Positions 1 to 11,880 of a stretch of 64,000 bases of DNA are shown here, piece after piece. Position numbers and translations under genes: made by a program. The notes under the pieces are model-generated. The model saw only the letters and a list, made by a program, of their open reading frames with translations. It ran no database searches and was not told the DNA's origin. Source of the DNA: Amphirosellinia nigrospora (Eukaryota; Ascomycota; Sordariomycetes; Xylariales; Xylariaceae); assembly GCA_004123355.1 (NCBI GenBank), contig SCHM01000004.1, positions 6,847,017 through 6,911,016 on the forward strand, given 5' to 3'. Position 1 is the stretch's first letter; each line of letters begins with the position of its first letter.

Positions 1-1269
1 TTTACTATAAAAATAGTCTTTAAAGCTATATTTAATAAAATAATAAAAGCTAAAATTATTGCTAACTATAATAAAAACTTTAAGTATTACTATATTATAC
101 GCGCTATTTATAAAGATAATAAAGTTATTAATAGAATATTTTTACGCTTTAATTATTATTTATAATTATTAAAAATTTGCTTTATAATATAAATAAAAAA
201 ACAAGTATAAATTATATATTTTTAATAAGCAAATATATAAGTTTATATAAATAGCTTATAATAATAAATATTATTTTAGTATATAATATATATTAAAAGA
301 ATTAAAACTATATACTATTTATTTAAAAACGTATAAAATAATAGTTTATATTAAATATTATAATATAAAACGTACGCTAGTTATAAAAAACTTTATAATA
401 ATTATTAGCTTATTTATTTTAAAAATGCTAAGCTTATAAAATTATTTCGTTTAATTTTATTATTAGTTGTTTTTAAAGTTTTTTTAGCAAATATACTTTA
501 ATAAATTAAAAGTTATTAATTATAATATATTAATATTATAATATATATTACTTTAAAAAAACTTTGTTTATTTTAAGCAATAAAAAATATATTATAGAAA
601 ATTAGGTATATATTATATAGCTACTATTAAATAATTAAAGATTATTTATTAATATTATATTAAATTAAAATTATAAATTTATTTCGGATTTTTAAAGAAG
701 TTTATAAAAAATATAAAAAGCTAGGCTTTTTATAACTATTATTTATTATTTTTAAAAAAATAGTTTTTTTAAACAAAAAAATTAAACTATAGAAATTATT
801 AATATTATAACTTTAAGCACTTTAAAAATAATTAAATTAACTTGTTTTTATTTTTATAGTAAAATTTTAATAATATTTATTTAGATTTTATTAAATTTTT
901 GCCCTATAAATAGCTATTTAATTTCTGATTTTTTAAACCTAATAAATATATTAATAAAAGTTAATATTATTAAATATAAGATTTATATTTTATATATAAG
1001 TATTTATATAAAAATACTAAGTTAGCTATAGATTTTATTTTATTAAAAGTTAAATATATTATAATTAAAAAATAAACTAATAGAATTTAAAAAAAGAAAT
1101 AAAATATATTTATAATTATTATAGTTATTATTTTTTAAGTAAGCTTTTAAAAAGTTTTTTTAATAACGTATTAGTTTTTAAAAAGTTAAAAGTTAAATTA
1201 AACATTTTGTTTATAAATAGATTTTTTTAAAACTTTTAAAATATACCTGTTAGTTTTTAAAAAGTTAAA

Positions 1270-1350
1270 AGCTTATTTTTTTTAAATAAAATAATAAGGA
1301 TTTTTTTTACCGATAAATTTTTTTTTTAGTTTAATTTTTAATAATAATTT
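1270..1350 (-). repeat. Possible inverted partial copy of a dispersed repeat
   Basis: Read on the minus strand, the stretch around CCGATAAA resembles the ATCGATAAAAAAACC core found at about 9050 and 40640 on the plus strand, with flanking A/T runs in the same order. The match is short and AT-rich, so it is only suggestive of an inverted copy of the same element end. Confidence 0.25.
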
Positions 1351-4300
1351 AATTTTAAAAAAAAGTAATTTTTTCGAAATAAAAACTATTTTATAATATT
1401 AATTAAACTATAGTTATATTAGCTTTTAATACTTAGTAAAATAAAAAGCTATAGTTATAAAATAACTAATAAAAATTGGAGTAATAATTAAAAAACTTTA
1501 AAGATTTAATTAAAAAATACTAGTTTTAAGCAAATAGTAAACTTAAAATCGAAAAAAAAGAAAAAAAAGCTATAGCTACTATAGCTTAGCCCGGCAAATA
1601 ACCCTATAGTTATCCTTAAAAAGTAAACTTTACTACGGAAATAGTTAAGTTAAAGTAATAGATTTTATATTAATAAATATTTTAATATTATATATTAGCT
1701 TAGTTATAGTGCTAAAGTTATTAAAGGCAATAATAGTTTTTTTTAGGGCTAGCACTTATTATATTTTAATAAAAGGGGTGACTCCTATAAGGGGTCCTTA
1801 TTATAAAGTGGAGCTTATTTTACTAATAAATAAAGTTTAGTCCTATAAATTAAATAAAAAAGCTAAAAATTAAATAAGTTTTTTACTTTTAGCAAAAGCT
1901 TTACTTAATATTTGCTTCTTTTTTAATTATTTAATATAGACTTAATATTATACTATTTTAGTAAAGCTTACTAATTACGTTTTAAATAACCGATTAATAT
2001 AAAATTATAATAGTTTTAAATTAAACCGGTTTAAAATAGTTTTTATTTTAATATTTAATTTAGTTTTAATATTTAAATAAATATTAGCTCCGATTTTATA
2101 TTTAAATATTAATATATTAAAAGTTTTTTTTCGATTTTAAAATTTATAAAAAACTTTTTTTTATTATTTTTATAGCTTTTATAGCTAATTAATAATTTAA
2201 ATATTATTTTATAACTATATTTTTTTTATTATAAGTTTTTATTTATAAAAACGTTTTATTTTATAAAAATTTTTTGTTTATTAGCTTTATAGTTATTATA
2301 TAAATATTAGTTTTTAGTTTTTTTTTTATTTATTTTTTTTTTAAAAGTTAGAATTTTTAGCTAAAAAATCGTTTATTAATTTTAAAAAATAAATTTTATT
2401 TTCGTTTAAAAAAAACGTTTAATCGCTTATTATTTGTTTTAGTTTTATAAAATAATATAAACTTAAAATTTAAAAGAATTTAGTTTATTAAATTATTATT
2501 TAGAAAATTTTTAATTATTATAAAATATTTTAAGTTTTTATAGTTTAATAAAATTAAAAACGTTTTTTTTAAAATTTTAAAGTTTAATATTTTATATTTT
2601 TAAATAATTTATTATTATTAATAGTTTTTTATTATATATTTATAATTAATTTTATAAATAAAAAGCTTTCGAAAAAAATAAACTATTAAGTAAAAAATTT
2701 TTACTTATTATATTAAAATAAATAACTTTTATAAACTACTTTTAAATAATTAGCTTTAATATAAAAAAGCTTTTAAACTTTTAAAAGCTATTTTTTTTAT
2801 TTTTTTTAATAAAAAAGGACTTTTTTTTTATAAATAAAATAAATAGTATAATAATATTTAAATATTTAAAAATAAACTACCGGTAAAAATTTATAAATTT
2901 TAAAAAGCTTTTTATATTTTTAAGCGATTTAAAAGCTTTTTATTTTTAAATAGCTTTTATTTTTTTAAAATTTATATATATTTTAACGCTTATTTTAATA
3001 ATAAACTTAAAATATTTAGTTTTTATATTTTAAATTTATATTTATTAATATTAAAATATAATTTTATAGCTTTTAAAATATTTAATATTTGTTTTATTTT
3101 TTTATATAATTTTTTTTAATCTATTAAACTATATTAAAACGTTATTTATATATATAAATATAAATATATTAAATATTAACATAAACTAAGTTTATATAGC
3201 GTTAAAATATAGCTAAAGTTTTTAATAGCCCGAAAAAAATAACTAGCTATTTAAAAAATCCGAACTAAATATAAAACGCCGTTTTTATTTATTTTTTTTT
3301 TTAATATAAAACTTATAAAAAGTAGTTTTTATGTTTAGCTTAATAAACTAATATATTTTTGATAAATTTATTAACGTTTTTTAATTAAAAAAAAAAATAT
3401 TATATCCGTTTATATTATAGCGTTAAATATTTAATAATTAATATAAAAACGTAATTTTTTTTAATTTTTTTATAAATAATATTAAAATTTTTTAATAAGC
3501 TATTAATATAAATATAGTTTTTATTAAATAGTTTTATAAATATTTTTTATAAATTAATAGCTTATTTTTCGATATATTATATAATAGCTTTTATAAAATT
3601 AAAGGTTTTTTTTTATTTTTTATACGATAAAAATTTTATAATTTGTTTTTTATAATATAAAAATAGTTTATTTTTTTTTTTTTTTAAATAGTTTTATTTA
3701 AAGTTTAAGCTTTTTTAATAATTATATTTTTATTTTCGTTATATTTTTTAATATAAGCGCTTTTATAATATTTGCTAATATAATTATAAATATTAACGCG
3801 TTTATTATTTTAAAACGTTTTAATTTTTTAATTTTTATTTTAAAAACTATTATATTAAGCTATTTAATTTTTTATATTTATTATAGCTATTAAGTTTTTA
3901 GTATATAATTTAACTTTTATATTTTAAAATAGCCGGTTTTTTTTATATTAATTATATATTTATAAACTATATATATTATTTTTAATTTTTTTATTTATAG
4001 TTTTTTTAAAATTAAATTATATTATAAATAGTTTATTATATATATTAATATTTATTATTAAAAACTATTTATATTAATTTTTACGTAAATTATTTTATTA
4101 ATAATTTTTTATTTTATTATTATTTTTTGTAGTTTTTTTAATATAATATTAATATATAATAAATATAAACGTTAAACTAATAAACTATTTATAATAGCTA
4201 TATATTTATAATTTTAATTTATTAATATTTTAATAATAATATTTTATTATAAATAAAATTTATAATAAAAAATATACTATTTATATATTATTTTAGTTTA

Positions 4301-5692
4301 GTTTTTAAGCTTATAAAAATTAAATTTTTATATATTTTTATTTATAACTAAAAGTAAAAATTATTTATTTTTAATTTTTTAAAGTTTATTAATAAGTTTT
4401 TAATATTTATTATTATATTTATAGCTTTTATTTTATTATTACGTTATATTAGCGCAAAAAAATATTTATTAATAAAATAGCCCGTTTTTTTATATTTAAA
4501 ATATTATTTATTAGCTTTTTGTTTATTTAGCTTAATATTTAATATTTAATAGGTTTAAAACTTATAATAAACTAAAATAACATTAATAGTTTTAACTTTT
4601 ATTATAATATATTATTTTTAATATTTATAATAAAAATAAAAATTAATAAATAAATAATAATTATTATTTTTTTTTTTATATTAGTTTTAACGTAATAGCT
4701 TTTAAAACAACTAATTATAGCTATAATTTTATTAACTTATTTATTATAGTTTTTAAAAAAAATATTTTAAAAAATTAAAATAAAAATAAGCTATTTATTT
4801 AATGTTTTTTTTAGTATAACTAGTTTAATTTTATTAATTTATAGCGTATTATTTATATTTATAAATATACGTTTTTATTCCGAAAAAAATTTAAAAAATA
4901 GTTTTTTATTTTATATAAATAAAAATAGCTTTAAAACAGTTTTTTATAAATAGTTAATATTAAAATAATAATTATAAAAAACTATATAAATTTTATAAAG
5001 TTATAAGTTTAAAAACGTTTATTAATAATAAAAAATAACGTAGCTATAATTTTAATAATATTTTTTAGCTATTTATTAATTTAGTAAAACTTATTATAGT
5101 TATTTTTTATAAATTTAATATTTCGGTCGAATTTTTACTTTATAATTATTTTTTACGTAAAAAATTTTATATAAATATTTACGAACTTATTTAGCTAAAA
5201 TAAAAATTTATATTTTAATTTATTAAAAAAATTAGTTTTTTTTATAAAATTTTTTATTTATAATTATTCCGCTATAAAAAATAATAATACTAGCGTTAAA
5301 TATTAAAATATAAAAATAAAAATAATATTATAATATATTTATTTATTTTTATAGCTATTATATATAATTTAATATTTAAATTTTATTAATTATTAAAAAT
5401 AGTTTAAATTTATTTAAAAATATTAATACTGCTTAATTAATAATAATTATTTATTTCTATAGCTTTTATCGGAAGCTATTTAATAAAGCTTAAATTATTT
5501 ATTTAAGCTTTAAATCGTTATAAAAAGTTTCGCAAAAACTTTTTTACTATTTATATATTTATTAATTTTTATTGCTATATAATTAACAAGCTATATATTC
5601 GCCGTTTAAAAATAAAATAATCGTAGTTAATATATATTATAGCTTTAAAGCTAAAAAATACTATTTATTAACTACAATAAAAAAAAAAAAAT

Positions 5693-5800
5693 CTATATAC
5701 GCTAGCGTATATAGAAAGGCTGCTATATAGTAGCTCCAGCTCAAGGCCGGAGCTATAACCCAGGTTATAGGCTTACCAGCCTGGCTAACCTATGACAGTC
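5693..5800. other. GC-retaining cluster of short hairpins
   Basis: A C/G-containing patch in otherwise RIP-mutated DNA. It starts with a perfect 22-bp palindrome (5693-5714, CTATATACGC and its complement). Three more hairpins follow: AGCTCC/GGAGCT (5732-5754), ATAACC/GGTTAT with a 2-base loop (5755-5768) and CCAG/CTGG (5776-5784). CpA and TpG are kept here (CCAGCTC, TATGACAG), unlike the surroundings. It may be the end of a later-inserted mobile element. No second end was identified. Confidence 0.5.
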
Positions 5801-6171
5801 CGTTATTATTAATAACTTTAATATTTAATACGTTTTTTTAATTTAAATTATAAAATTATTATTAAAAACAAAAATATAAAATAAATATAGTTATAAATAT
5901 TATTATTATAATCTTTTACTTAATAATTAGTTTAATAATCGGTTTTAAATTATTAATAATAATTAGCTTCGAATTTTTTTAGATTTATTATTATTAAAGC
6001 TAGCTTTTATTTAATAAAAAAGTTTATTATTTTTTAATTAATAAATAAGCTTATTATAATAAATAAGTTTATAATTGTTTTTTTTTTTATAAAAAAGTTT
6101 ATAGTAATTTTTTAATAAATAAGTCCGCTATTATTTTTTTTTAGTTTAATATAATATTAAAGTTAAAACTA

Positions 6172-6256
6172 TTTTTTAAATTAAAATTTTTTAAATTAAA
6201 ATTTTTTAAATTAAATTTTTTAAATTAAAATCTTTTAAATTAAAATCTTTTAAACT
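6172..6256. repeat. 15-bp minisatellite
   Basis: Five to six tandem copies of TTTTTTAAATTAAAA with small length changes and C/T variants (TCTTTTAAATTAAAA). It lies inside RIP-mutated DNA and has no coding meaning. Confidence 0.7.
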
Positions 6257-8220
6257 ATAATAATTTTTTAGTTTAAAGTTATTTATATAATATAGTTTTA
6301 TTTATAATTAATAATATTATAATTATTTAAAATAAAAAAAATAAACTAAATATAATAAAAAAAATTTAATATTTTATAATTATAAAGATTTATTAAACTT
6401 TATAAAATATTTATATTTATATAAATAAAATAATTAAAATTATTTTTAAAGCTTATAAATAGCTTTTAATTTTTAATAAATTTATTATAAATATTATAAG
6501 TTTTAATTATTTAAAATTTTAATTTTAGTTATTATTATTTTTATTAATATAATTTTTAATAATATAATTTTATTAATTATATTTAAAATATTTAAGGTTT
6601 TTTTTTATTATAATTTTTTTTAAAGTTAAATTTAAAATTTAATTTATATTTTTATTTTTATTATTATTTATATTATAATTTTTATTTTTATTAATGTTAT
6701 TATTATTAAACTTTTTTTTTATAGTTTTTTAATTTAGGCTTTTTTTAATATAGTTTTTAAAATTATTATTAAATTTATTAATTAGATTTTAAATATAACA
6801 TTTTTTATATTTTATAACTTTAATAAATATTATATTAAATTATTATTTTATTTTTTATTATATTTATAAATATTAGTTTATTAGTTTATATTTTTTTTAT
6901 TTTTTTTTCTTTATATTATTTTATATTTTAAAAAAATTTAAATATAAAAAATATTAAATTTTTTTATTATATTTATAATTAATAATATTATTTTATATAT
7001 TTTTTTAATATATTTAGCTTATTATATTATAAGTTTTATTAAAAATTTTTAATATATAAAACTTTTTTTCGATATTTTTAATTAAATTTAAAAAAGCTAA
7101 TTTTAACGTATTAATAATTGCTTATATTAATATTAGTTTTTATATAAACTAATAAAATTTTAAAATTATATTTAATAGTTTTTATAATAAAATATAAATT
7201 ATATTAATATATTAATTAGTTTTAAGCTTTTTTTAAATAGTTTATTTTATTAAGCTTTAGTTTAAATTTATATTATTTTAATTTAGTTTATTTATAAATA
7301 AAAGTTTTTTTAATTTTTTTATAATAAATAATATTTATATTTAATATAAATATTATTAACTTTTTTAAATTTAATAATAATAATAAATCTAATAAATTTA
7401 GGTTTAAATTTAAAATAAAAATAATTTTTTTTTTTTTTTTTTTTTACTTTTAAATTTTTTTTTAGTAAAATTACGTTTCGGTTTTTTTTATTAAAATCGA
7501 TCGATTTAAACTTTTTAAAAAATTTATTTATTTTTGCTATTTTATTCGAAAAACTTAATATTTTTTAATTATTATAATATTTTTTATTTTTAAATATTTT
7601 AAACTTAGTTTTATTAGCTAGATTAATTTAATTAACTAAATCGATTAAATTAACTAAAACTAACTTTTTATTTAATTTATTTAAATTTTTTAAGTTATTA
7701 ATAATTTTTAAATTTATTTTTTATAAACTTTATTTTATATTTATAATTAATAAATTATTTTTCGATTTTTTTTTTAAAATCTTTAATAATTTTATTATAT
7801 TTTTTTTTTATAGCTTGCTTTTAATATTTTAAAATTATATATTATTATTTTTAATATTATTAAACGTTAATTTATTAATTAATTATTTTATCGAATAAAT
7901 ATTAATATTTTATTATTTTAATTTTTAAATTTATAATAATTTTTTTGATTTTTTTTAGTTAGTATTTATTAACTAAATAACTAAATTAATAATTAAAAAT
8001 AGCTAAAATATACTAATTAAACGTTTTAAAAATTAATTAATCGTAAAAATACGTAAATTATTATATAAAAATAATATTAATATTAAAAAACAATATTAAA
8101 TTAATTAGTTTAATTAATAATTTATATTATTATATTTTTAGTTTTTTAATTATAAACTAAATAAGCTTTTTTTTTATTAAAATATTAAAAATTTGCTTAA
8201 ATAGCTATAATAGGTTAATA

Positions 8221-8380
8221 TTTCTTTTATCCCGCGTAAAAAAGGCTTTTTCTACGCATGCTGCGCCATATCTAGCGCATATACAAAGCCATATGCCATT
8301 ATACTACACAGCTACTTAAACACTAGTAATTACATAATCCATTACTAGGCTAATCAAGTACTAGATTTATATGCTAATAC
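8221..8380. other. Partly preserved non-coding patch
   Basis: CpA and TpG reappear here (ACGCATGCTGCGCC, ACACAGCTAC, TACATAATCC). A hairpin GCGTAAAAAAG / CTTTTTCTACGC lies at 8234-8257. No reading frame of note. It could be a short unique or low-copy sequence, or the tip of an element that escaped RIP. Confidence 0.5.
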
Positions 8381-9219
8381 TTATAATTATATTTAAAATT
8401 TAAAATAAGAATTTATATTTATTAAAAACTTTTTTAATTTTACTTGAATTAAAAATCGGTTTAATAATTTTAATATTATAGTTAATTTTTTTTATTTAAA
8501 ATAAAATTAATTATTTATTATAATATTTAACTTTTTAATTTTATTTTATAGCTTAAAATTATAATTTAATTATAAAATAATAATATAACTTTAATATATA
8601 TTATTATATTAATAAATAAATATATAAAAAATATTATATATTAACGTTTATATTTATAAATAAATTTATTATTATTATTAATTAAACGGCCGAATATTTT
8701 TATAATATAATTATATAATTATATAAAAAAACAAAATATTATAATTAATAAATTAAAATAAAATAATAAGTTTTATTATATATAATTTATTAAAAAAAAA
8801 ACTAATATAAATAATAATTATAACTTATTTATTAACTTAAATATATAGTTTTTAAAAACTTAAGCATTTTTACTTTTAAATTAAAAAGCTTTAATATTAA
8901 ATAAAAAATAAAAAACGTAAAATATAAAACTTTAAATATTAAATTATACATTAAATATAAAAAGTAAAAAAAAACTTTAAATAATAAAGTAGTTTTTAAT
9001 TAAAATAAAAAAATTTCTTATTTAAAATATAAAACTAAAAAAAAAAAAATTTTATCGATAAAAAAAACCTTTTTTTTACTTAATTATACTTTTTTTATAA
9101 AATTTAAACAATATAACCTATTTTAATTAAATAGCCCGCTTAAATAAAAAATATATTATCGCTATTAAGTTTAATTAAAATATTTCTAGTATAAAGTACT
9201 TAAAAAAAGTACTAACTAC
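8381..9219. repeat. RIP-mutated AT-rich DNA
   Basis: Same composition as the left block; no gene is visible. It contains the dispersed-repeat copy annotated at 9008-9120 and a short inverted pair AAGTACTT / AAAGTACT near 9194-9215. Confidence 0.85.
9008..9120 (+). repeat. Dispersed repeat, copy 1
   Basis: The order TTCTTATTTAAAATATAAAA, A-run, ATCGATAAAAAAAACC, T-run, ACTTAATTATAC, TTTTTTATAAAATTTAA recurs at about 40588-40690 in the same orientation, with C/T differences expected from RIP. It is probably the terminal part of a repeated element. The element boundaries are not clear. Confidence 0.55.
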
Positions 9220-9478
9220 TAGTTAAGCCCTGGCGCACTGCTATATATATTAAGTAACTAACCTGGTGATCTATCTAGTGATGTATAGCTAGATCACTAG
9301 TTGGTGCGTAATCCAACACCTTCTAGGACCTTCCAGGAGTTTCCAGGAGTCTGTGTGGCTTCTGTGGCTAAGTCCTGTGGCTGGCCCTAGGGTGGTCCGT
9401 GTGACACAAAGGTGGCACGTAAGTTATGATACAGGGAGCTAAAAGGTATACCCAGATTATGTAGAGCCAATCCAAACT
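9220..9478. other. Island edge, no gene seen
   Basis: Normal base composition returns at about 9225. The stretch has short imperfect repeats (CTATCTAGTGATGTATAGCTAGATCACTAG is cut into two facing halves around 9271-9300, and CCTTCTAGGACCTTCCAGGAG near 9320). It lies downstream of the minus-strand J-domain gene and probably holds its 3' flank. Confidence 0.5.
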
Positions 9479-9667
9479 CTAAATTGTACACGAGGTTCGT
9501 GTAGTCTGTATATGCTCATTAGCATTTGCTATAGCGGACTTGTAAGCGGCGCGGGCTGTCGAATTTTCGTTATTATTCGACGATAGAACAAGATGCTCCG
9601 CCGCTTTCCTGACACGGTCTCTGTTCCTTGTATTAATGGCGATCACGCGGTCGAAAAGAGACAACAT
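9479..9667 (-). pseudogene. Small ORF, possible frameshifted tail of the J-domain protein
   Basis: A 62-codon frame overlaps the end of the J-domain frame by 35 bases in another register. After a doubtful start it reads RDRVRKAAEHLVLSS, then a polar helical-looking tail ending TRTSCTI. Composition is like real coding sequence (charged, Ala/Asn-rich, no low complexity). I infer that it is either the original C-terminus of the adjacent J-domain protein, separated by an indel near 9640, or an unrelated chance frame. No domain is recognised. Confidence 0.3.
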
Positions 9668-10192
9668 CCGAGTAGTCGTAATACGACGACGAAGACCGCG
9701 ACCCCGGGGCTAAAGAACGGAATACAGACAACTGATGATTTAAATCGGCCTCTAAACGTTCGAGACGTCTGAGTGTGGAATTGCTAGTCTGGCTGGGATT
9801 AGCCCTTGTTTCTTGGGTGGTGCTTTGTGGTGGATTTTGCTTCTTCGACCTACTCGCTTTTTTGGGCTCACTAGCTTTACTGGGCTCGCTAGGTTTGCTG
9901 GAATTGCTGGTATCATTAGTTGAATACTTCCTTTTGCGGCGTTGCTGCTCATCGTAACCACGACGTTTAGTAGCGTTAGTCAGAATATCACGGGCTTCGA
10001 CAACTTTTACAAATCGCTCGTGGTTACGTTTTTCATGAGCTTTTTGCTCCGCAGTTGTCTCGACGCGGCCTCGAGGGATTGTTGTGATGTTGGCTTTATC
10101 CGGATGCAAAGTTTTGGATAAATCTCGAAACGCCTTCTAGATTATAGCCACATCGCATCCTTTGCAACGTTAAGCAGTTCGTAGAGATCCAT
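9633..10192 (-). pseudogene. J-domain (DnaJ/Hsp40-like) protein, decayed
   Basis: The gene starts at ATG 10192 with MDLYELLNVAKDA, the first helix of a J domain. After one change of frame it continues KAFRDLSKTLHPDKANI, with the HPD motif that stimulates Hsp70 ATPase, then RFVKVVEARDILTN and RRGYDE, the third and fourth helices. A Ser/Pro/Lys-rich linker (repeats of SKPSEPSKAS type) and a short possible coiled coil (LRRLERLEADLNHQL) follow. It is broken twice within about 20 bases near 10140-10155: a 1-base frame change after KDA, and a TAG just before KAFRD where a CAG would fit, the change RIP makes. No GT..AG intron fits the gap. An LTR retrotransposon begins 126 bp upstream of the start. 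J domain: confident. Pseudogene status: likely. Partner chaperone: unknown. Confidence 0.75.
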
Positions 10193-10318
10193 TGACGTCT
10201 TGAATTTTAGTCGTTGGTCTTTTCTCCCGTTTAAAGATTAAAGCGTTAAGCATACGTGTGCTTATATGCTTAGATATTGCCAAGCAGACAATTCTATTAT
10301 ATTAAACAAAAGAGTTGT

Positions 10319-10538
10319 TTTATAATTATTACGTATTTGTGGATATGATCTAGCATAAGAAATAAACCAGTATACTTTTTAAAAAGCTTAAGTAAAGTAT
10401 ATTTAAATAATTTAAAATAAAAGTTTTATATATTTAAATAAATATATTAAAATTTATATATAATAAACGATTATTCGGACTATAGTTAAAGCAAGCTTTA
10501 GTTTTTAAAGCTTACTATAAATTTATTTATTTATAATA
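10319..10538. repeat. LTR, left copy
   Basis: Pairs with 17349-17569. The outer (left) third keeps TpG and CpA (TTTGTGGATATGATCTAGCA), where the partner reads A or T. The inner part is heavily RIP-mutated (AAGCTTTAGTTTTTAAAGC against GAGCCCTAGTCCTTAGGGC in the partner). Confidence 0.85.
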
Positions 10539-11689
10539 TATTTTTTAGTTTTAAAGCTATTTAAAGCTTTAAAGCTATAGATTAATTATATAATAAAAAG
10601 AATATTAATAATGTTTTTATTAATTTATTATAATATAAGCTTTAGTTATAAATGCTAGTATAAATGTTTTAAATATTTTAAAAGCGTATATTTTATAATA
10701 CTTTACTTTTTTAACTTGTTTTATTAGTTATTAAAGCGCTAATAAAAGTTATAATATTATATTTGTTTGCTTATTTAGTAAGTAATAGGGCTATAAGCTA
10801 ATGCTTGCGTAAAAAGCGCGTAAGTTTATATTATTTATTATTTTTAAACTTTTTTTACTTTTTTTTTTTTTTTTTTTTTAGCCCGCGATTATTTTATTTT
10901 TATAAATAAAATAAAATTAACCTATTGTTTTAGTAATATATATAACGTATATTTATATATTAGTATAAAAATAATTATAAAATTTTTTTTTTATAAATAA
11001 ATTTTTTTTTAAAAACGTAACGTTATTTTAGCGCTTAGGTTAATAATTAAAAGTTATTAATTATTATTTTATAAGCTAATTTTAAATAAAACTAATATTA
11101 TTATTATTATATTTGCTGCTGTTAATATTAACGCTAGTTTAAGCTTGTTTTCGGATAATTTATATAATTTTTATTATTTTGTTTAACTATTAAAAAAACT
11201 ATTAATTTATGTTTAATATTGCTGCTATTATAAACGTTATTATTATTGTTGCTTAACGTGCTATTAATACTAATAATAATAATTTATTATTATTTTTTCT
11301 TTTTGTTAATAATAATCCTAACGAGCTAGTAATGCTGCGCTATATATGCGCTATTTGTTGCTATTTTAATTGCGTTAGCTGTTGCGCTGTTTTATATATA
11401 ACGTATTTTGTTTTAGCTTTTGCGGGCAGCTTTTCGGGCGCTTATTATAATATAACGCGCGGTATAAAATACTATAAATATATTTCCGGGCATATTTATT
11501 ATATTTTATAAATTTTTATATAAACTATTAAAAGTTTATTAAAATTTATTAATATAATTATAATATAATAAATTATATATTATATTATTAATAATATATT
11601 TAATAGCTATTTTTAAAATAAATAATAATAATATTATTATAAATTTAAGCTTTATTAAATATTAATTTAATATTTTATATTAATATAAA

Positions 11690-11880
11690 CTATTAGCGAA
11701 AAAGCGTCCGTGGTTTTTACGCCGCTATTTAGATCGTTTAAACGATTTTTGTTGCTAAATTTGCTGGCGCGTTCGCTTTTGCTGCTATTACTATTGTTGT
11801 TTTTACCCCCGCTTTATAAGCTTCTTTTGCCCCGGCCTGCAAGCTTCTCCGGTTTTTAATATTGATTAAAAGTAAATCCG
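11690..11880 (-). other. Least-mutated patch of the element interior (Gag-like?)
   Basis: On the minus strand this stretch retains many C and G. One frame is open for 38 codons (KNRRSLQAGAKEAYKAG, then Ala/Lys-rich). Another reads as Gln/Lys/Arg-rich sequence in which TAA and TAG sit among CAA and CAG codons, as RIP would produce. A basic, Gln-rich product would suit Gag, but no zinc knuckle is visible. I cannot decide between the frames. Confidence 0.3.

Larger units (their letters stand above)
1..8220. repeat. RIP-mutated AT-rich repeat block (left)
   Basis: The block is almost entirely A and T. CpA and TpG are rare, TpA is very frequent, and most remaining C or G lies in GC or CG steps. 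No open frame of useful length exists on either strand. This is the known signature of RIP (C-to-T at CpA on both strands of duplicated DNA) in Pezizomycotina. The underlying elements are presumably old transposons, but coding sequence is too eroded to assign a family. Slightly better-preserved patches lie around 1560-1830, 5690-5800 and 8220-8380. Confidence 0.93.

Noticed and set aside
10140-10155. A mini-intron explaining the J-domain frame change
   Set aside because: The only GT..AG interval (GTGGCTATAATCTAG) is about 15 nt, too short to be spliced.
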